Shown: one piece after another, positions 1 to 14,274 of the stretch
Layout: the number at the start of each line of letters is the position of its first letter
Numbering within the stretch: position 1 is the stretch's first letter
Source of the DNA: Berberis thunbergii
Lineage: Eukaryota; Streptophyta; Magnoliopsida; Ranunculales; Berberidaceae
Assembly: GCA_003290165.1 (NCBI GenBank)
Contig: QNQO01006993.1
Span: 62,001 to 126,000, forward strand
Direction: 5' to 3'
Length of the DNA: 64,000 nucleotides
The notes under the pieces: model-generated
The model's input: only the letters and a program-made list of their open reading frames with translations
Told to the model about the DNA's origin: nothing
Database searches by the model: none
Program-made: the position numbers and the translations under genes

Positions 1-3000
1 TCGTCGAATTAGCCAGGTATGCTTAGTCAGTTTGCGACTGATGATGATGGCTTCTGGTGCCCAAAACCCAATCCGCTCCACGCAGGTCACGACGGCTGAG
101 GAAGTGGGAGTTTAGTCAGTACTCGTCCACTGATGATGACGACTCGCTTAGGGATCTTTGTTCTCATTGCAGATGATTATCGCCAAATTAGCCTGGTAAA
201 CTTAGTCAGTTCACGACTGATGGCGATGGCTTCTGGTGCCCAAAGCTTAATCCACTCCTTGCGGGTCACGACGGCTGAGAAAGTAGGAGCCTAGTCAGCC
301 CTTGGCAACTGGTGACGACGAATCACCAAGGAATCATTGCTATGAATGCAGATGATGATCGCCAAATTAGCCAGGTAAGCTTAGTCAGTTTGCGACTGAT
401 AACGACGGCTTCTGGTGCCCAAAGCGTAATCCGCTCCACCCGGGACATGACGGCTGAGGAAGTATGAATCTAGTCATCGTTTGTTCGTTGATGATGATGA
501 CTCTACAATGGATTATTGCTCTCATTGCAGACGATAATCGCCAAATTAGCCAGGTAATCTTTTTTAGTACGCAACTTATGACGATGACTTTTGTTGCCCA
601 ATGCCTAATCCACTCCTTGCGAGTCACGATGGTTGAGGAAGTGGGAGTCTAGTCTACACTTATCTACTGGTGTCAACGACTATCCAAGGGATCATTGCTC
701 TCAATGCACAACTTTAATAGCCAAATCAGTCGGGTAAGCGTATTCAGTTCGCGACTGATGACAACAGCTTTTGGTGCCCAAGACCTAATCTACTCCGAGC
801 GGTCACGATGATTAAGGAAGTGGGAGTCTAGTCAGCGTTTTTCCATTGATGACGATGACTCACCATGGGATCATTGCTCTCAATGCAGACGATGAACGCC
901 GAATTAGCCAGGTATGCTTAGTCCGTACGCTACTGATGACGACAACTCCTGGTGCCCAAACTTAATTGGCTTCGCATGAGTCACGATGGCTGAGGAAGTG
1001 GAAGTCTAGTTAGTACTTGTATGCTGATGATGATGACTCGCCAAGGGATCATTGCTCTCAATGCAGATGATGATCGCCAAATTAGCCAGGTAAGGTTAGT
1101 CAATTCGTTACTGATGACGACGACTTTTGGTGCCCAAAGCCTAATTCGCTCCATGAGGGTCATGACGGCTGAGGAAGTGGGAGTCTAGTATGTGCTTGTT
1201 TGACTGTGACGAGGACCCGCCAATGGATCACTGCTCTCAATGCAGACGATGATCGCTGAATTAGCAAGATAAGCTTATTAAGTTCGCAACTGATGATGAA
1301 GGCTTATGGTTCCAAAAGCCATATCGGCTCTGTGCTGGTCATGATGGTTGAGGGAATGAGAGTCTAGTCAGCGCTTGTCCACTGATGACATCGATTTTCC
1401 AAGGGATCATTGCACTCAATACAGACGATGATCGTCGAATTAGCTAGGTAAGCTTAGTCAGTTCGCGACTAATGACGATGACTTCTGGTGCCCAACGCAT
1501 ACACTGCTCCTCTTGGGTCACGATCGCTGAGGAAGTGGGAGTCTAGTCAGTGCTTGTCCGCTGACGACGATGACTCACCAAGGGATTATTGTTCTCAATG
1601 ATCGTCGAATTAGCAAGGTATGGTTAGTCAGTTCACGATTGATGAGGACGACTTCCGGTGCCCAAAGATTAATCCACTTTGCATAGGTCATGACGGTTGA
1701 GGAAGTGGGAGTCTAGTAATCGCTTGTTTATTGATGATGACGACTCGCCAAGGGATCATTGCTTTTAATGCAAACGATGATCGCCGAATTAGTTAGGTAA
1801 GCTTAATTAGTTCGTGACTGATGACGACGACTTCTAGTGCCCAAAGCCTATTCCGCTTCACGCTGGTCACGATGGCTGAAGAAGTGGGAGTCTGGTTAGT
1901 GCTTGTATGTTGATGACGATGATTTGCCAAGGGATCATTGCTTTCAAAGCAGACAATGATTGCCGAATTAGCCAGGAAAACTTAGTTAGTTCGCTACGGA
2001 TGACGACAACTTTTAGTGCCCAAAGCCAAATTCATTCTATGCGGGTCACGATGGTTGAGGAAGTCAAAGTCTAGTCTGCGCATGTCCGCTGATGAATACG
2101 ACTTGACAAGGGATCACTGCTCTCAATGCCGACGATGATTGTCGAAATTTCAAGGTAAGCATAGTCAGTTCGCTACTGATGACGATAGTTGTGGTGCCCA
2201 AAGCCTAATTTGATCCGCGAGTGTCGTGACGGTTGAGGAAGTGGGAGTTTAGTTTGTCCTTGTCCGTTGATGATGACGACTCACCAAGTAAGCTTATTCC
2301 ATTCACGACTGATGACGACGGCTTCTGGTGCCCAAAGACTAATTGGCTTCGTGCGAGTCACGACGGTTGAGGAAGTGGGAGTCTTGTCAGCGCTTGTCCG
2401 CTGATGACGGCGACTTGCCAAGGGATCATTGCTTTCAATGCAGATGATGATTGTCAAATTAGCCAGGTAAGATTAGTCAGTTCGCGACTGATGACAATGA
2501 CTTTTATTTTCCAAAGCCTAATCTGCTTCGTGCGGGGTCACGACAGTTGATGAACTGGGAGGCTAGTCAGTGGTTGTCCACTGATGACGATGACTTGCCA
2601 AGGGATCACTGCTCTCAGTGTATACGATGATTAATTTGCCAAGTATGCTTATTCAGTTTGCGACTAATGAGGAAGATTTCTTGTGCCCAAACCCTAATTT
2701 GCTCTGTGCGAGTCACGACGGCTAAGGAAGTGGGAGTCAAGTCAACGCTTGTCCTCTGATGACATCGACTCATCAAGGTAACATTGCTCTCAATGTAGAC
2801 GATGATTACCGATTTAGCCAGGTAAGCTTTATTAGTTCGCGACTAATAACGATGACTTCTGGTGCCCAATGCCTAATCCTCCCCGCTCGGGTCACGACAG
2901 CTGAGGAAGTGGGAGTCTACTCAGGTATCGATAGCCAAGTCGCTAATGATGACGACGGCTTCTGGTGATCAAAACCTTATCCGCTCCGCACAGGTCACGA

Positions 3001-6000
3001 CAGCTGAGGAAGTGGGAGTCTGTCAGTGCTTGTCAGCTGTTGATGATGACTTGCCAAAGGATCATTGCTTTCATTGCAAATGATATTCGCCAAATTAGCC
3101 AGGTGAGCTTAGTTAGTTCGCGACTAATGGAAACAGCTTCCAGTGCCCCAAGCTTAATCCGCTTCGCGTGGGTCACGACGGTTGATAAAGTAGGAGTCTG
3201 GTCAGCGTTTGTCCACTGATGATGACGTCTAGCCAAGGGATCATTGCCCACAATGATCACCGAATTTTCCAGGTAAGCTAAGTCAGTTCGCGATTGATGA
3301 CAACGACTTCTGGTGCCCAAAGCTTAATTCGTTCCGCGAGGATCACGACGGCTGAGGATGTGGGAGTCTAGTCAGCGCTTGTCTACTGATGACGACGACA
3401 TGACAAGGGATCATTGGTCTCAATGCCGACGATGATCGCCGAATTAGCTAGGTAAGCTTAGTCAGTTCGCGACTGATGCCAAAGCCTAATCCGCTCTTCG
3501 CGGGTCATGATGGCTGAGGAAGTGGGAGTCTAGTTAGCACTTGTCCGCTGAGACGATGATTCGCCAAAGGATTATTGCTCAAAATGATCGCTGAATCAGT
3601 CAGGTATGCTTAGTCAGCTCGCGACTAACGATGGCGACATCTTGTGCCCAAAGCCTAATCCGCTTTTTGCCGGTCACGGTAATAGATGAAGTGGTAGCCT
3701 ACGCTTGTTCGTTGATGACGATGACTCACCAAGGGATCATTGCCCTCAATGCTGACGATGATCGCTGAATTAGCCAGGTAAGCTTCGTCAGTTTGCGACT
3801 TATAATGATAGCTTCTGGTGCCCAAAGCGTAATTCGCACCACGCGAGACATGCAGCTGAGGAAGTAAGGGTCTAGTCAGCGTGTGTTCGCTGATGACGAT
3901 GACTCGTCAAGGGATCATTGCTCTCATAGCAGACGATGATCGCCAAATTGGCCAGGTAATCTTTTTCAGTACGTGACTTATGACGACTACTTTTGTTGCC
4001 CAATACCTAATCCGCCCCGTGCGGGTCACGATGGTTGAGGAAGTAGGAGTCTAGTCTGCACTTGTCTACTGATGTCGACGACTTGCCAAGGGGTCATTGC
4101 TCTCAATGCAGATGATGGTCGTCGAATCAGCCAGGTAAGCTTATTCAGTTTGAGACTGATGACGACGACTTTTGGTGCCCAACACCTAATCCGCTCCGAG
4201 CGGGTCACGACGATTAAGAAAGTGGGAGTCTAGTCAGCGCTTGTCCATTGATGACGATGACTCACCACGGGATCATTGATCTCAATGCAGACGATGAACG
4301 TCGAATTAGCCAGGTAAACTTAGTCAATTCACGACTGATGACGATGACTTCTGGTGCCCAAACCTAATCGGCTTCGCGCCAGTCACGATGGCTGAGGAAG
4401 TGCTAGTCTAGTTAGTGTTTGTATGCTGATGACGACAACTCGCAAAGGGATCATTTCTCACAATGCAGATGATGATTGCCGAATTAGCCAGGTAAGCTTA
4501 GTAAATTCGTTAGTGATGACGACAACTTTCGGTGCCCAAAGCCTAATCCGATCTGCGAGGGTCAAGACGGTTGAGGAAGTGGTAGTCTAGTCAGTGCTTG
4601 TTTGATAATGACGAGGACCCGTCAATGGATCATTGCTCTCAATGCGGACGATGATCGCCGAATTAGCAAGGTAAACTTATTTAGTTCGCAACTGATGATG
4701 ATGGCTTCTGGTGCCAAAAGCCTTATTGGCTCCGTGCGGGTCACGACGACTGAGGAAGTGAGAGTCTAGTCAGCGCTTGTCCGCTGATGACATCGATTTT
4801 CCAAGGGATGATTGCACTCAATGCGGACGATGATCACCGAATTAGCCATGTAAGCTTAGTCAGTTCCCGACTGATGATGATGGCTTCTGGTGCCCAAATC
4901 ATACACTGCATCTCGCGGGACACGATCGCTGAGGAAGTGGGAGTCTAGTCAGTGCTTGTCTGCTGATGATGATGACTTGCCAAGGGATCATTGTTCTCAT
5001 TGCAAACGATATTCGCCAAATTAGCCAGGTAAGCTTAGTTAGTTCCCGACTAATGGAAACAGCTTCCAGTGCCCCAAGCTTAATCCGCTTCGCGTGGGGC
5101 ACGGTAGTTGATAAATAAGGAGTCTAGTCAGTGCTTGTCCACTAATGATGACGTCTTGCCAAGGGATCATTGCCGACAATGATCGCCGAATTTTCCAGGT
5201 AAGCTTAGTCAGTTTGTGACTGATGACAACGACTTCGGGTGCCCAAGGCTTAATTCGTTATGTGAGGATAACGACGGCTGAGGAAGTGGGTGTCTAGTCA
5301 GCGCTTGTCTACTGATGACGATGTCGCGACAAGGGATCATTGGTTTGAATGCCGACGATGATCGCCGAATTAGATAGGTAAGCTAGTCTAGTTAGTGTTT
5401 GTATGCTGATGACGACGACTCGCAAAGGGTTCATTTCTCTCAATGCAGATGATGATCGTCGAATTAGCAAGGTAAGCTTAGTCAATTCGTTAGTGATGAC
5501 GACGACTTTCGATGCCCAAAGCCTAATCCGATCCGCGAGGGTCACGATGGTTGAGGAAGTGGTAGTCTAGTCAGTGCTTGTTTGATTGTGACGAGGACAC
5601 GCCAATGGATCATTGCTCTCAATGCGGACGATGATCGCCGAATTAGCAAGGTAAACTTATTAAGTTCGAAACTGAAGATGATGGCTTCTGGTGCCAAAAG
5701 CCTTATCGGCTCCGTGCGGGTCACGACGGCTGAGGAAGTGAGAGTCTAGTCAGCGCTTGTCCGCTGATGACATCGATTTTCCAAGGGTTCATTGCACTCA
5801 ATGCAGACGATGATCGCCGAATTAGCCAGGTAAACTTAATCAGTTTGCTTTTGATGACGATGGCTTCTAGAGCCCAAAGCATACACTGCTCCTCGCGGGT
5901 CACGATCGCTGAAGAAGTGGAAGTCTAGCCAGTGCTTGTCCGCTGATGACGATGACTCGCCTAGGGATTATTGCTCTCAATGATCGCCAAATTAGCCAGG

Positions 6001-9000
6001 TATGCTTAGTCAGTTCGAAACTGATGATGATGGCTTCTGGTGTACAAAGATTAATCCACTCCGTGTAGGTCACGACTACTGAGGAAGTGGGAGTCTAGTA
6101 ATTACTTGTCCGTTGATGATGAAGACTCGCCAATGGATCATTTCTTTTAATCCAAACGATGATTGCAGAATTAGTTAGGTAAGCTTAGTTAGTTCGCGAC
6201 TAATGACGTCGACTTTTATTGCCCAAAGAATATTCCGCTTCACGCTAGTCACGATGGCTGAAGAAGTGGGAGTTTTGTTAGTGCTTGTATGGTGATGACG
6301 ATGATTCATTAAGGGATCATTGCTTTCAATGCACACGATGATCGCCAAATTAGCCAGGAAAACTTAGTTGACTACTGATGACGACAACTTCAAGTGCCCA
6401 AAGCCAAATTCATTCTGCGCGGGCCATGATTGTTGAGGAAGTGGGAGTCTAGTCTGTGGATTCCGCTGATGATGACGACTCGCCAAGGAATCACTGCTCT
6501 TAATGCAGACGATGATCGCCGAATTTGCAAGGTAAGCTTAGTCAGTTTTTTTTTCTTTTTTTTCTTCAAAAGGCAAGCGTGGGGTATAAATGGGCTGCCC
6601 AGACCACTGAAGAATGATAATTACATGTTATAATTTGTCATAAATTCTACCACTTGCGTCATCAAAATTATTTTTTTCAAGTCCTCAAGAAAGGAGCTAG
6701 AGGTAAGCTTAGTAAGTTTGCTACTGATGACGACGGTTATGGTGCCCAAAGCCTAATTCGATCTGTGAGGGTTGTGACGGTTGAGGAAGTGGGAGTCTAG
6801 TTTGTCCTTGTCTGCTGATGATGACGACTCGCCAAGGGATCATTGCTCTCAATGCAGTCGATGATCGCCGAATTAGACAAGTAAGCTTATTCAGTTTACG
6901 ACTGATGATGATGGCTTCTGGTGCCCAAAGACTAATCAGCTCCGTGCTAGTCACGATGGGTGGGGAAGTGGGAGTCTAGTCAGCGTTTGTCCGCTGATGA
7001 CGTCGACTCGCCAAGGGATCATTGTTCTCAATGCAGATGATGATTGTCGAATTAGCCAAGTAAGCTTAGTTAGTTCGCGACTGATGACGACGACTTCTAT
7101 TGCCCAAAGCCTAATCTGCTCCATGCGGGTCACGACAGTTGATGAAGTGGGAGTTTAGTCAATGCTTGTCCGCTGATCACAACGACTCGCCAAGGGATCA
7201 ATGCTCTCAATGTAGATGATGATCGCTGAATTACCCAAGTATGCTTATTCAGTTTGCGATTAATGACGATAGTTTCTAGTGCCCAAACCCTAATCCGCTC
7301 CGTGCGAGTCACGACGGCTAAAAAAGTGGGAGTCTAGTCAGCACTTGTTCGTTGATGACATCGACTCGGCAAGGGATCATTGCTCTCAATGTAAATGATG
7401 ATCGCCGATTTAGCCAGGTAAGCTTAGTCAGTTCGCGACTGATGATGATGAGTTTTGGTGCAGAATGCCTAATCCGCAACGCTCGGGTCACGACACCTAA
7501 GGAAGTGGAGTATACTCAACGCTTGTCAGCTGATGACCATGACTCGCCAAGTGATTATTCTTCCCAATGATCGCCGAATTAGCCAGGTATTGTTAGCCAG
7601 CTCGTGACTGATGACGATGGCTTCTGGTGCCCAAAACCTTATCCGCTCCGTGCAGGTCAGACAGCTGAGGAAATGGGAGTCTAGTTAGTGCTTGTCCACT
7701 GATGAAGATGACTTGCCAAGGGATCATTGCTCTCATTGCAAACAATAATCGCCAAGTTAGCTAGGTAAGCTTAGTTAGTTTGCGACTAATGGAAACAACT
7801 TTTGGTGCCCCAAGCTTAATCTGCTTCACGCGGGTCACGATGGTTGAGAAAGTAGGAGTCTAGTCATCGCTTGTCAACTGAATATGACGACTCGCTGAGG
7901 GATCATTTCTCTCAATGATCGCCGAATTAGCCAGATAAGCTTAGTCAGTTCGCGACTAATGACAATGACTTCTGGTGCCCAAAGACTAATTCACTCCATG
8001 CGGATCACGATGGCTGAGGAAGTCGAAATCTAGTCAGCGCTTGTCTACTGATGACGATGACGCTCTAAGGGATCATTGCTCTCAATGCAGACGATGATCG
8101 CCGAATTAGCTCAGTCAGTTCACGACTGATGACAACGACTTTTGGTGCCCAAAGCCTAATCCGCTTTGCGTGGGTCACAATGGCTAAAGAAGTTGGAGTC
8201 TAGTCAGTGCTTGTATGCTGACGACGATGACGACTCGCCAAGGGATCATTGCTCTCAATGCAGACGATGATCGCCGAATTAGCAGGGTAAGCTTATTCAG
8301 TTAACAATTGATGACGACGGCTTCTGGTGCCCTGAGCCTAACCCGCTCCGTGTGGGTTAGGACGGCTGAGGAAGTGGGACACTTGTCCGCACTTGTCCAC
8401 TGATGATGATGACTCGCCAAGGAATCATTGCTATCAATGATCACTGAATTAGCAAGGTAAGCATAGGCATTTTGAGATTGATGACAACGGCTTCTAGTGC
8501 CCAAAGCCTAATCCGCTCTTTGCGGGTCACGAGGGCTGAGGAAGTAGGAGTCTAGTCAGCTCTTGTCCGCTGATGACGAAGACTCGCCAAGGGATCATTG
8601 GTATCAATGCAAACGATGATCACCGAATTAGCCAGGTAAGCTTAGTTAGTTTGCAATAGATGACGATGATTTCTGGTGCCCAAAACCTAATCGACTTCGT
8701 GCGGGTCACGATGGCTGAGGAAGTGCGAGTCTAGTCAGTGTTTGTATGCTGATGATGATGACTCGCCAATGGATCATTGCTCTCAATGCAGACGATGATC
8801 ACCGAATTAGCCAGGTAATCTTAGTCAATTCGTGACTGATGACGACAACTTCTGGTGCCTAAAGCATAATCTGCTCTGCAAGGGTCATGACGGTTGAGCA
8901 AGTGGGAGTCTAGTCAGTGCTTGTTCGATGGTGACTAGGACCCGCCAATGGATCATTGCTTTCAATGCAGATGATTATCGCGGAATTAACAAGGTTAGCT

Positions 9001-12000
9001 TATTCAGTTCGCAACTGATGATGACGACTTCTTGTGCCAAAAGCCTTATCGGCTCCGTGCGGGTCACGACGGCTAAGGAAGTGAGACTCTAGTCAGTGCT
9101 TGTCCGCTGATGACATCGATTAGCCAAGGGATCATTGCACTCAATGCAAACGATGATCGTTGAATTAGCCAGGTAAGCTTTGTCAGTTCGCGCTGATGAC
9201 GACTACTTGTTAACGGATCACTGCTCTCAATGCATACGATGCTCGCCAAATTTGCAAGGTAAGCTTAGTCAATTTGCTACTGATGACGACGGTTATGGTA
9301 CCCAAAGCCTAATTCGCTCTGCAAGGGTTCTGACGGTTGGGGAAGTGAGAGTCTAGTTTGATTTTGTTCGCAAATGATGATGACTCGCCAAAGGATCATT
9401 GCTCTCAATGCAAGTGATGATCGCCGAATTAGCCAAGTAAGCTTATTCAGTTCACGACTGATGACAACAGCTTTTGGTGCCCAAAGACTAATCGGCTCCG
9501 TGTGGATCACGATAGTTGAGGAAGTGGGAGTCTAGTCAATGCTTATCGGCTGATGACGTTGAATTGCCAATTGATCATTGCTCTCAACGCAGATGAATGA
9601 TCGCCGAATTAGCCTAAGAAGCTTAGTCAGTTCGCAACTGATGACGACAGTTTCTATTGCCCAAAACCTAATCCGCTCCATGCTGGTCACGATAGCTATG
9701 GAAGTTGGAGTCTAGCCAGTGCATGTCCACTGATGATAAAGACTCACCAAGGGATTATTGCTCTCAATGATCGCTGAATTAGCCCGGTATGCTTAGTTAG
9801 TTTGTGACTGATGACGACGACTTTTGTGCCCAAAGCCTAATCCGCTTCGCGCGGGTCATGACAGATGAGGAAGTGGTCGTCTAGTCAGTACTTGTCCGCT
9901 GATGACGATGACTCGCCAAGGGACCATTGCTCTCAATGCAAACGATGATCACCGAATTAGCCAGGTAAGCATAGTCAGTTCGCGACTAATGACGAAGACT
10001 TCTAGTTCCTAATGCCCAATCCATTTCGCGTGTGTCGCAATGGTTGAGGAAGTGAAAGTCTAGTCAGTGCTTGTATGCTAATGACGTTGATTCGCTAATG
10101 GATCATTTCTCTAAATGCAGACGATGATTGCTGAATTAGCCAGGTAACCTTAGTTAGTTCGCGACTGATGACGACGACTTCAGGTGCCCAAGGCCTAATC
10201 CACTCTGCTCGGGTCACGACGGTGGAGGAAGTGCTAGTCTAGTCATCGATTGTCCATTGATGATGGCGACTCGCCAAGGGATCATTGCTCTCTATATAGT
10301 CGATGATTACCAATTTTGCCAGGTGAGCTTAGTAAGTTCGCGACTGATGACGACGGCTTCTGGTGCCCAATGCCTATTCCGCTCCGTGCGGGTCACGACG
10401 GTTGAGGAAGTAGGAGTCTAGTTAGTGCTTGTTCGCTGATGACGATGACTCGCCAATGGACCATAGCTCTCAATGCAGACAATGATCGCCAAATTAGCTA
10501 GGTACGTGTATTCAATTCGTGGCTGATGGTGATGGCTTTTGGTGCCCAAAGCCTAATCTGCTCCGTGCGGGTCACGACAGTTGAGGAAGTGGGAGTCTAA
10601 TTAGTGCTTGTCCACTGATGACGACGACTCGACAAGGGATCATTGCTCTCAATGCAGATGATGATCGCCGAATTCGCAAAGAAAGCTTTGTTAGTTCGCG
10701 ATTGATGACGATGGTTCTGATGCCCAAAGCCTAATCCACTCTATGCGGGTCACGATGGTTGAGGAAGTGGGAGTCTGGTCAGTGCTTGTCCGCTGATGAC
10801 GACGACTCACCAAAGGATCATTGCTCTTAATGCAGACGATGATCACCGAATTAGGCAGGCAAGCTTATTCAGTTTGACATTGATTACGACGGCTTCTGGT
10901 GCCCAAAGTCTAATCCATTATGTGCTTGTCATGATGGCTGAGGAAGTGGGAGTCTAGTCAACGATTGTTCGTTGATGACGACGACTCGCCAAGTGATCAT
11001 TGTTTTGAATGCAGACGATGATCGCCAAATTCGCAAGGTAAGATTATTTAGTTCTCGACTAATGACGACTGTTCTAGTGCCCAAAGCCTGATCCACTCCG
11101 CGCGGGTGATGTCGGTTGAGAAAATTAGAGTCTAGTCAGTGCCTGTTCGCTGATGACGATGACTCGTCAAGTGATCGTTGTTCTCAATGTAGACAGTGAT
11201 CGCCAAATTAGCCAAGTATGCTTGTTCAGTTCGCAACTAATGATGACGGCGTCTGGTGCCACAGCCCTAATCCACTCCATGCGAGTCACGACGGCTAAAA
11301 AATGGGATTCTAGTCAGCGCTTGTCCACTGATGACATCGACTCGTCAAGGGATCATTGCTCTCAATGTAGATGATGATCGCCAATTTAGCCAGGTAAGAT
11401 TAGTTAGTTCGTGACTAATGACGACGGCTTCTGGTGCCCAATGCCTAATCCGCTCCGCTCGGGTCACGACAGCTGAGGAAGTGGGAGTCTACTCAGTGTT
11501 TTTCCGCTGATGACAATTGCTCGCCAAGGGATTATCGTTCTCAATGATCGCTGAATTAGCCAGGTATGCTTAGTCAGTTCGCGACTGATGACGACGACTT
11601 TTAGTGCCCAAAACCTTATCCGCTTCGAACTGGTCACGACGGCCGAGGAAGTGGGAGTCTTGTTAGCGTTTGTCAGCTGATGACGATGACTTGCCAAGGG
11701 ATCATTGCTCTCATTGCAAATGATAATGGCCAAATAAGCCAGGTAAGTTTAGTTAGTTTGCGACTAATGGCGACAGCTTCTGGTGCCCCATGCTTAATCC
11801 GCTCCCCGCGGGTCACGACTGTTGAGAAAGCAGGAGTCTAGTAAGTGTTTGTCCATTGATGACGACGAATCACCAATTGATCATTACTCTCAATGATCTC
11901 CGAATTAGCCAGGTAAGCTTTGTCAATTCGTGACTGATGACAATGACTTCTGGTGCCCAAAGCCTAATTCCCTCCGCGTGGATCACGACGGCTGAGGAAG

Positions 12001-13640
12001 TGGGAGTCTTGTCAGCGCTTGTCTACTAATGATGACGGCGCGCCATGGGATCATTGCTCTCAATGCAGACGATGATCGCCGAATTATTTAGGTAAGCTTA
12101 GTCAGTTTCTGACTAATGACTACCACTTATGGTGCCCAAAGTCTATTCCGCTTCGCGTGGCTCACAATGGCTGTGGAAGTGGGTCTTGTCAGTGTTTGTA
12201 TGCTGATGACGACGACTTGCCAAGGGATCATTGCTTTCAATACAAACGATGATTGTTGAATTAGCCAGGTAAGCTTAGTCAGTTCGCAACTGATGACGAC
12301 GACTTTGGTGCCCAGAGCCTAATCCCCTCTGCGCGGGTCATGACAGCTGAGGTAGTGGGATTCTTGTCAGCGCTTGTCCGCTGATGATGACGACTCACCA
12401 AAGGGTCATTGCTCTCAATTATCGCCAAATTAGCAAAGTAAGCTTAGTCAGTTCGTGACTGATGACGACAGCTTTTGGTTCCCAAGGCCTAATCCGCTCC
12501 TCGCGGGTCACGATGGCAACGGAAGTGGGAGTCTAGTCAGCGCTTGTCGGCTGATGATGGCTATTCGCTATGGGTTCATTGCTCTCAATGCAGACGATGA
12601 TCGCCTACTTAGCCATGTAAGCTTAGTCAGTTCGCGACTAATGATGACGGCTTCTGTTGCCCAAAGCCTAATCTGCTTCAAGCGGGTCAAAATGGCTGAG
12701 GAAGTCAGAGTCTAGTCAGCGTTTGTCCGCTGATGACGATGACTCGCCTAGGGATCATTGCTCTCAATGCAAACGATGATCGCCGAATTAGCCAGGTAAG
12801 CTTAGTTAGTTCACGAATGATGACGACGGCTTCTGGTACCCAAAGCCTAATCCTCTCTGCGCGGTCACTACGGTTGATGAAATGGGAGTCTAGTTTGCGC
12901 TTGTCCGTCGATGACGATGAATCACTAAGAGATCATTGCTATCAGTGCAGACGATGATTGCCGAATTAGCCAGGTAAGCATAGTTAGTTCGCGACCGATG
13001 GCGACAGCTTCTGATGCCTTAAGCCTAATCCGCCTAACGCGGGTCACGATTGCCTGGGAAATTGGAATCTAGTCATTGCTTTTTCGCTGATGACAACGAC
13101 TCACCAAGGGATCACTGCTCTCAATGCAGACGATGATTACCGAATTAGCCAGGTAAGCTTAGTCAGTTCCCGACTGATGACGACGGCTTCTAATACTTAA
13201 AGCCTAATCTGCTTCGCGTGGGTCACAACGGCTGAGGAAGTGGGAGTCTAGTCTGCGTTTGTCCTCTCATTACGATGAATCGCCAAGGGATCATTACTCT
13301 CAATGATCATCGAATTAGCCTGGTAAGCTTAGTCAGTTCGTGACTGATGACGATGGCTTCTTGTTCCCAAAGCCTATTTCGCTCGATGCGGGTCGCGATG
13401 GCTAAGGAAGTGGGAGTATAGTCAACGCTTGTCTGCTAATGACGATGACTCGCCAAGGGATCATTGCTCTTGATACAGACAATGGTCGCCGAACTTACCA
13501 AGCAAAGCTTAATTAGTCCGAAACTAATGACAACAGCTCTCGACATGCAAAGCCTAACCCCTTCCGCGCAGGTCATAACGACCGAAGGAATGGAGGCCAA
13601 AGTCAGCGCTAGTCCGTCAACACTGAGGGAGTCATTGCAG
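1..13640. repeat. Satellite array, ~179-bp monomer, about 75 copies
   Basis: The stretch is a head-to-tail array. The landmark tcgccgaattagccaggtaa recurs near positions 1, 180, 359 and 538 and onward to about 13,480, giving a 179-bp step. Each monomer has two related halves of roughly 90 bp, both opening with tagtcag followed by a ctgatgacga-like block. Copies differ by many substitutions and a few are shortened, for example near 2,290, 3,475 and 9,190. The array already runs at position 1, so its left end is outside the window; it decays at about 13,640 into the spacer of element A. As 179 is not a multiple of 3, the many ~60-residue open frames on the minus strand shift phase between copies and are not credible genes. 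Similar single units lie at 14,097-14,274 and, inverted, at about 60,196-60,390. Confidence 0.95.
6530..6716 (-). mobile_element. 155-bp poly(A) retroposed fragment inside the satellite, with target duplication
   Basis: At 6,546-6,700 the satellite is interrupted by unrelated AT-rich sequence. It opens with a T-rich tract on the plus strand, which is a poly(A)-like tail on the minus strand. It is flanked by aggtaagcttagtcag (6,530-6,545) and aggtaagcttagtaag (6,701-6,716). Normal monomers carry this segment once, so the duplication is what a LINE-type, target-primed insertion leaves. No tRNA-type A or B box is obvious in the body, so it may be a truncated LINE end or a copied transcript rather than a typical SINE. 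Confidence 0.65.
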
Positions 13641-14096
13641 ATATTGACTAAAAGAATTTGTACATACCCTATAGTCTACAAAGCGACAAAAGAAAAATAT
13701 GACGATGCAATGCAGAACGGATAGTACGGTTCTCAAGGAAACTGCACAGATCACGTCAATCAATTAATGACACTACACGCAACTCCATTAATTGAGGGGG
13801 AGTTTCCTATATACTCAAATGTCATGTAGCCTACACCATAATGTGTCACTGCACAATCTACGTCATACATGCAACGCACCACGCAGGAAACCACCCTAGC
13901 CCTTCCTTCGTTGGCCCATGGGCTCAGCCTGTTATTCAAACAACATCCTAACCCATGCTTGGCACGAGCACTCGAAGATCCTAGCCAACTTTGACTTACA
14001 AACTTTATCACTCGCTAGTTAAGGTAACTTCGTCCACACCATGAACCACTAAATGCGCACGACCCTCAGTAGGCGAAACCTCTAGTCAAACCGGGC
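13641..14096. other. Spacer of element A between the satellite and its internal repeats
   Basis: No coding sequence is recognisable. The part from about 13,725 corresponds in inverted orientation to about 60,400-60,770 of element E; for instance the segment around acgcaactccattaatt (13,777) has its counterpart near 60,700. Homology to E stops close to where the satellite begins, so this is the boundary between the shared retrotransposon sequence and the array. Confidence 0.6.
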
Positions 14097-14274
14097 AAGC
14101 TTAGTCAGGACTGATAACGATAGCTTTTGGTTCACCCTGACACCTAGTCTGCTTAGCGCATGCATTGACGATTTAGGAAGTGGGAGTCTAATCAGTGTTG
14201 CCAAGCCTGGTGAAGATGACTCGCTAGGGATCATTGCCCCATTCGCAGTCAGTATTCGCCGAACCTAATCAAGT
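14097..14274 (+). repeat. Isolated 178-bp satellite-like unit inside element A
   Basis: Starting at aagcttagtcagg, this segment follows the satellite monomer order: tagtcag, actgataacga, gcttttggt, gaagtgggagtct, gatgactcgc, gggatcattgc, ttcgccgaacctaatcaagtaag. The next unit begins at 14,275, giving a 178-bp step. It is more diverged than array monomers and separated from them by a ~450-bp spacer, so it is part of the element rather than an outlier of the array. Confidence 0.75.

Noticed and set aside
1..13640. CRISPR array
   Set aside because: Repeats are contiguous 179-bp monomers without unique spacers, in a plant nuclear context.
385..13724. Dozens of similar ~60-90 residue open frames on both strands of the satellite (for example 5,542-5,724 and 5,721-5,903 on minus, ending PLPQPS)
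   Set aside because: They recur because the monomer recurs. The 179-bp period shifts the reading frame, copies are broken at random, and there is no other sign of coding.
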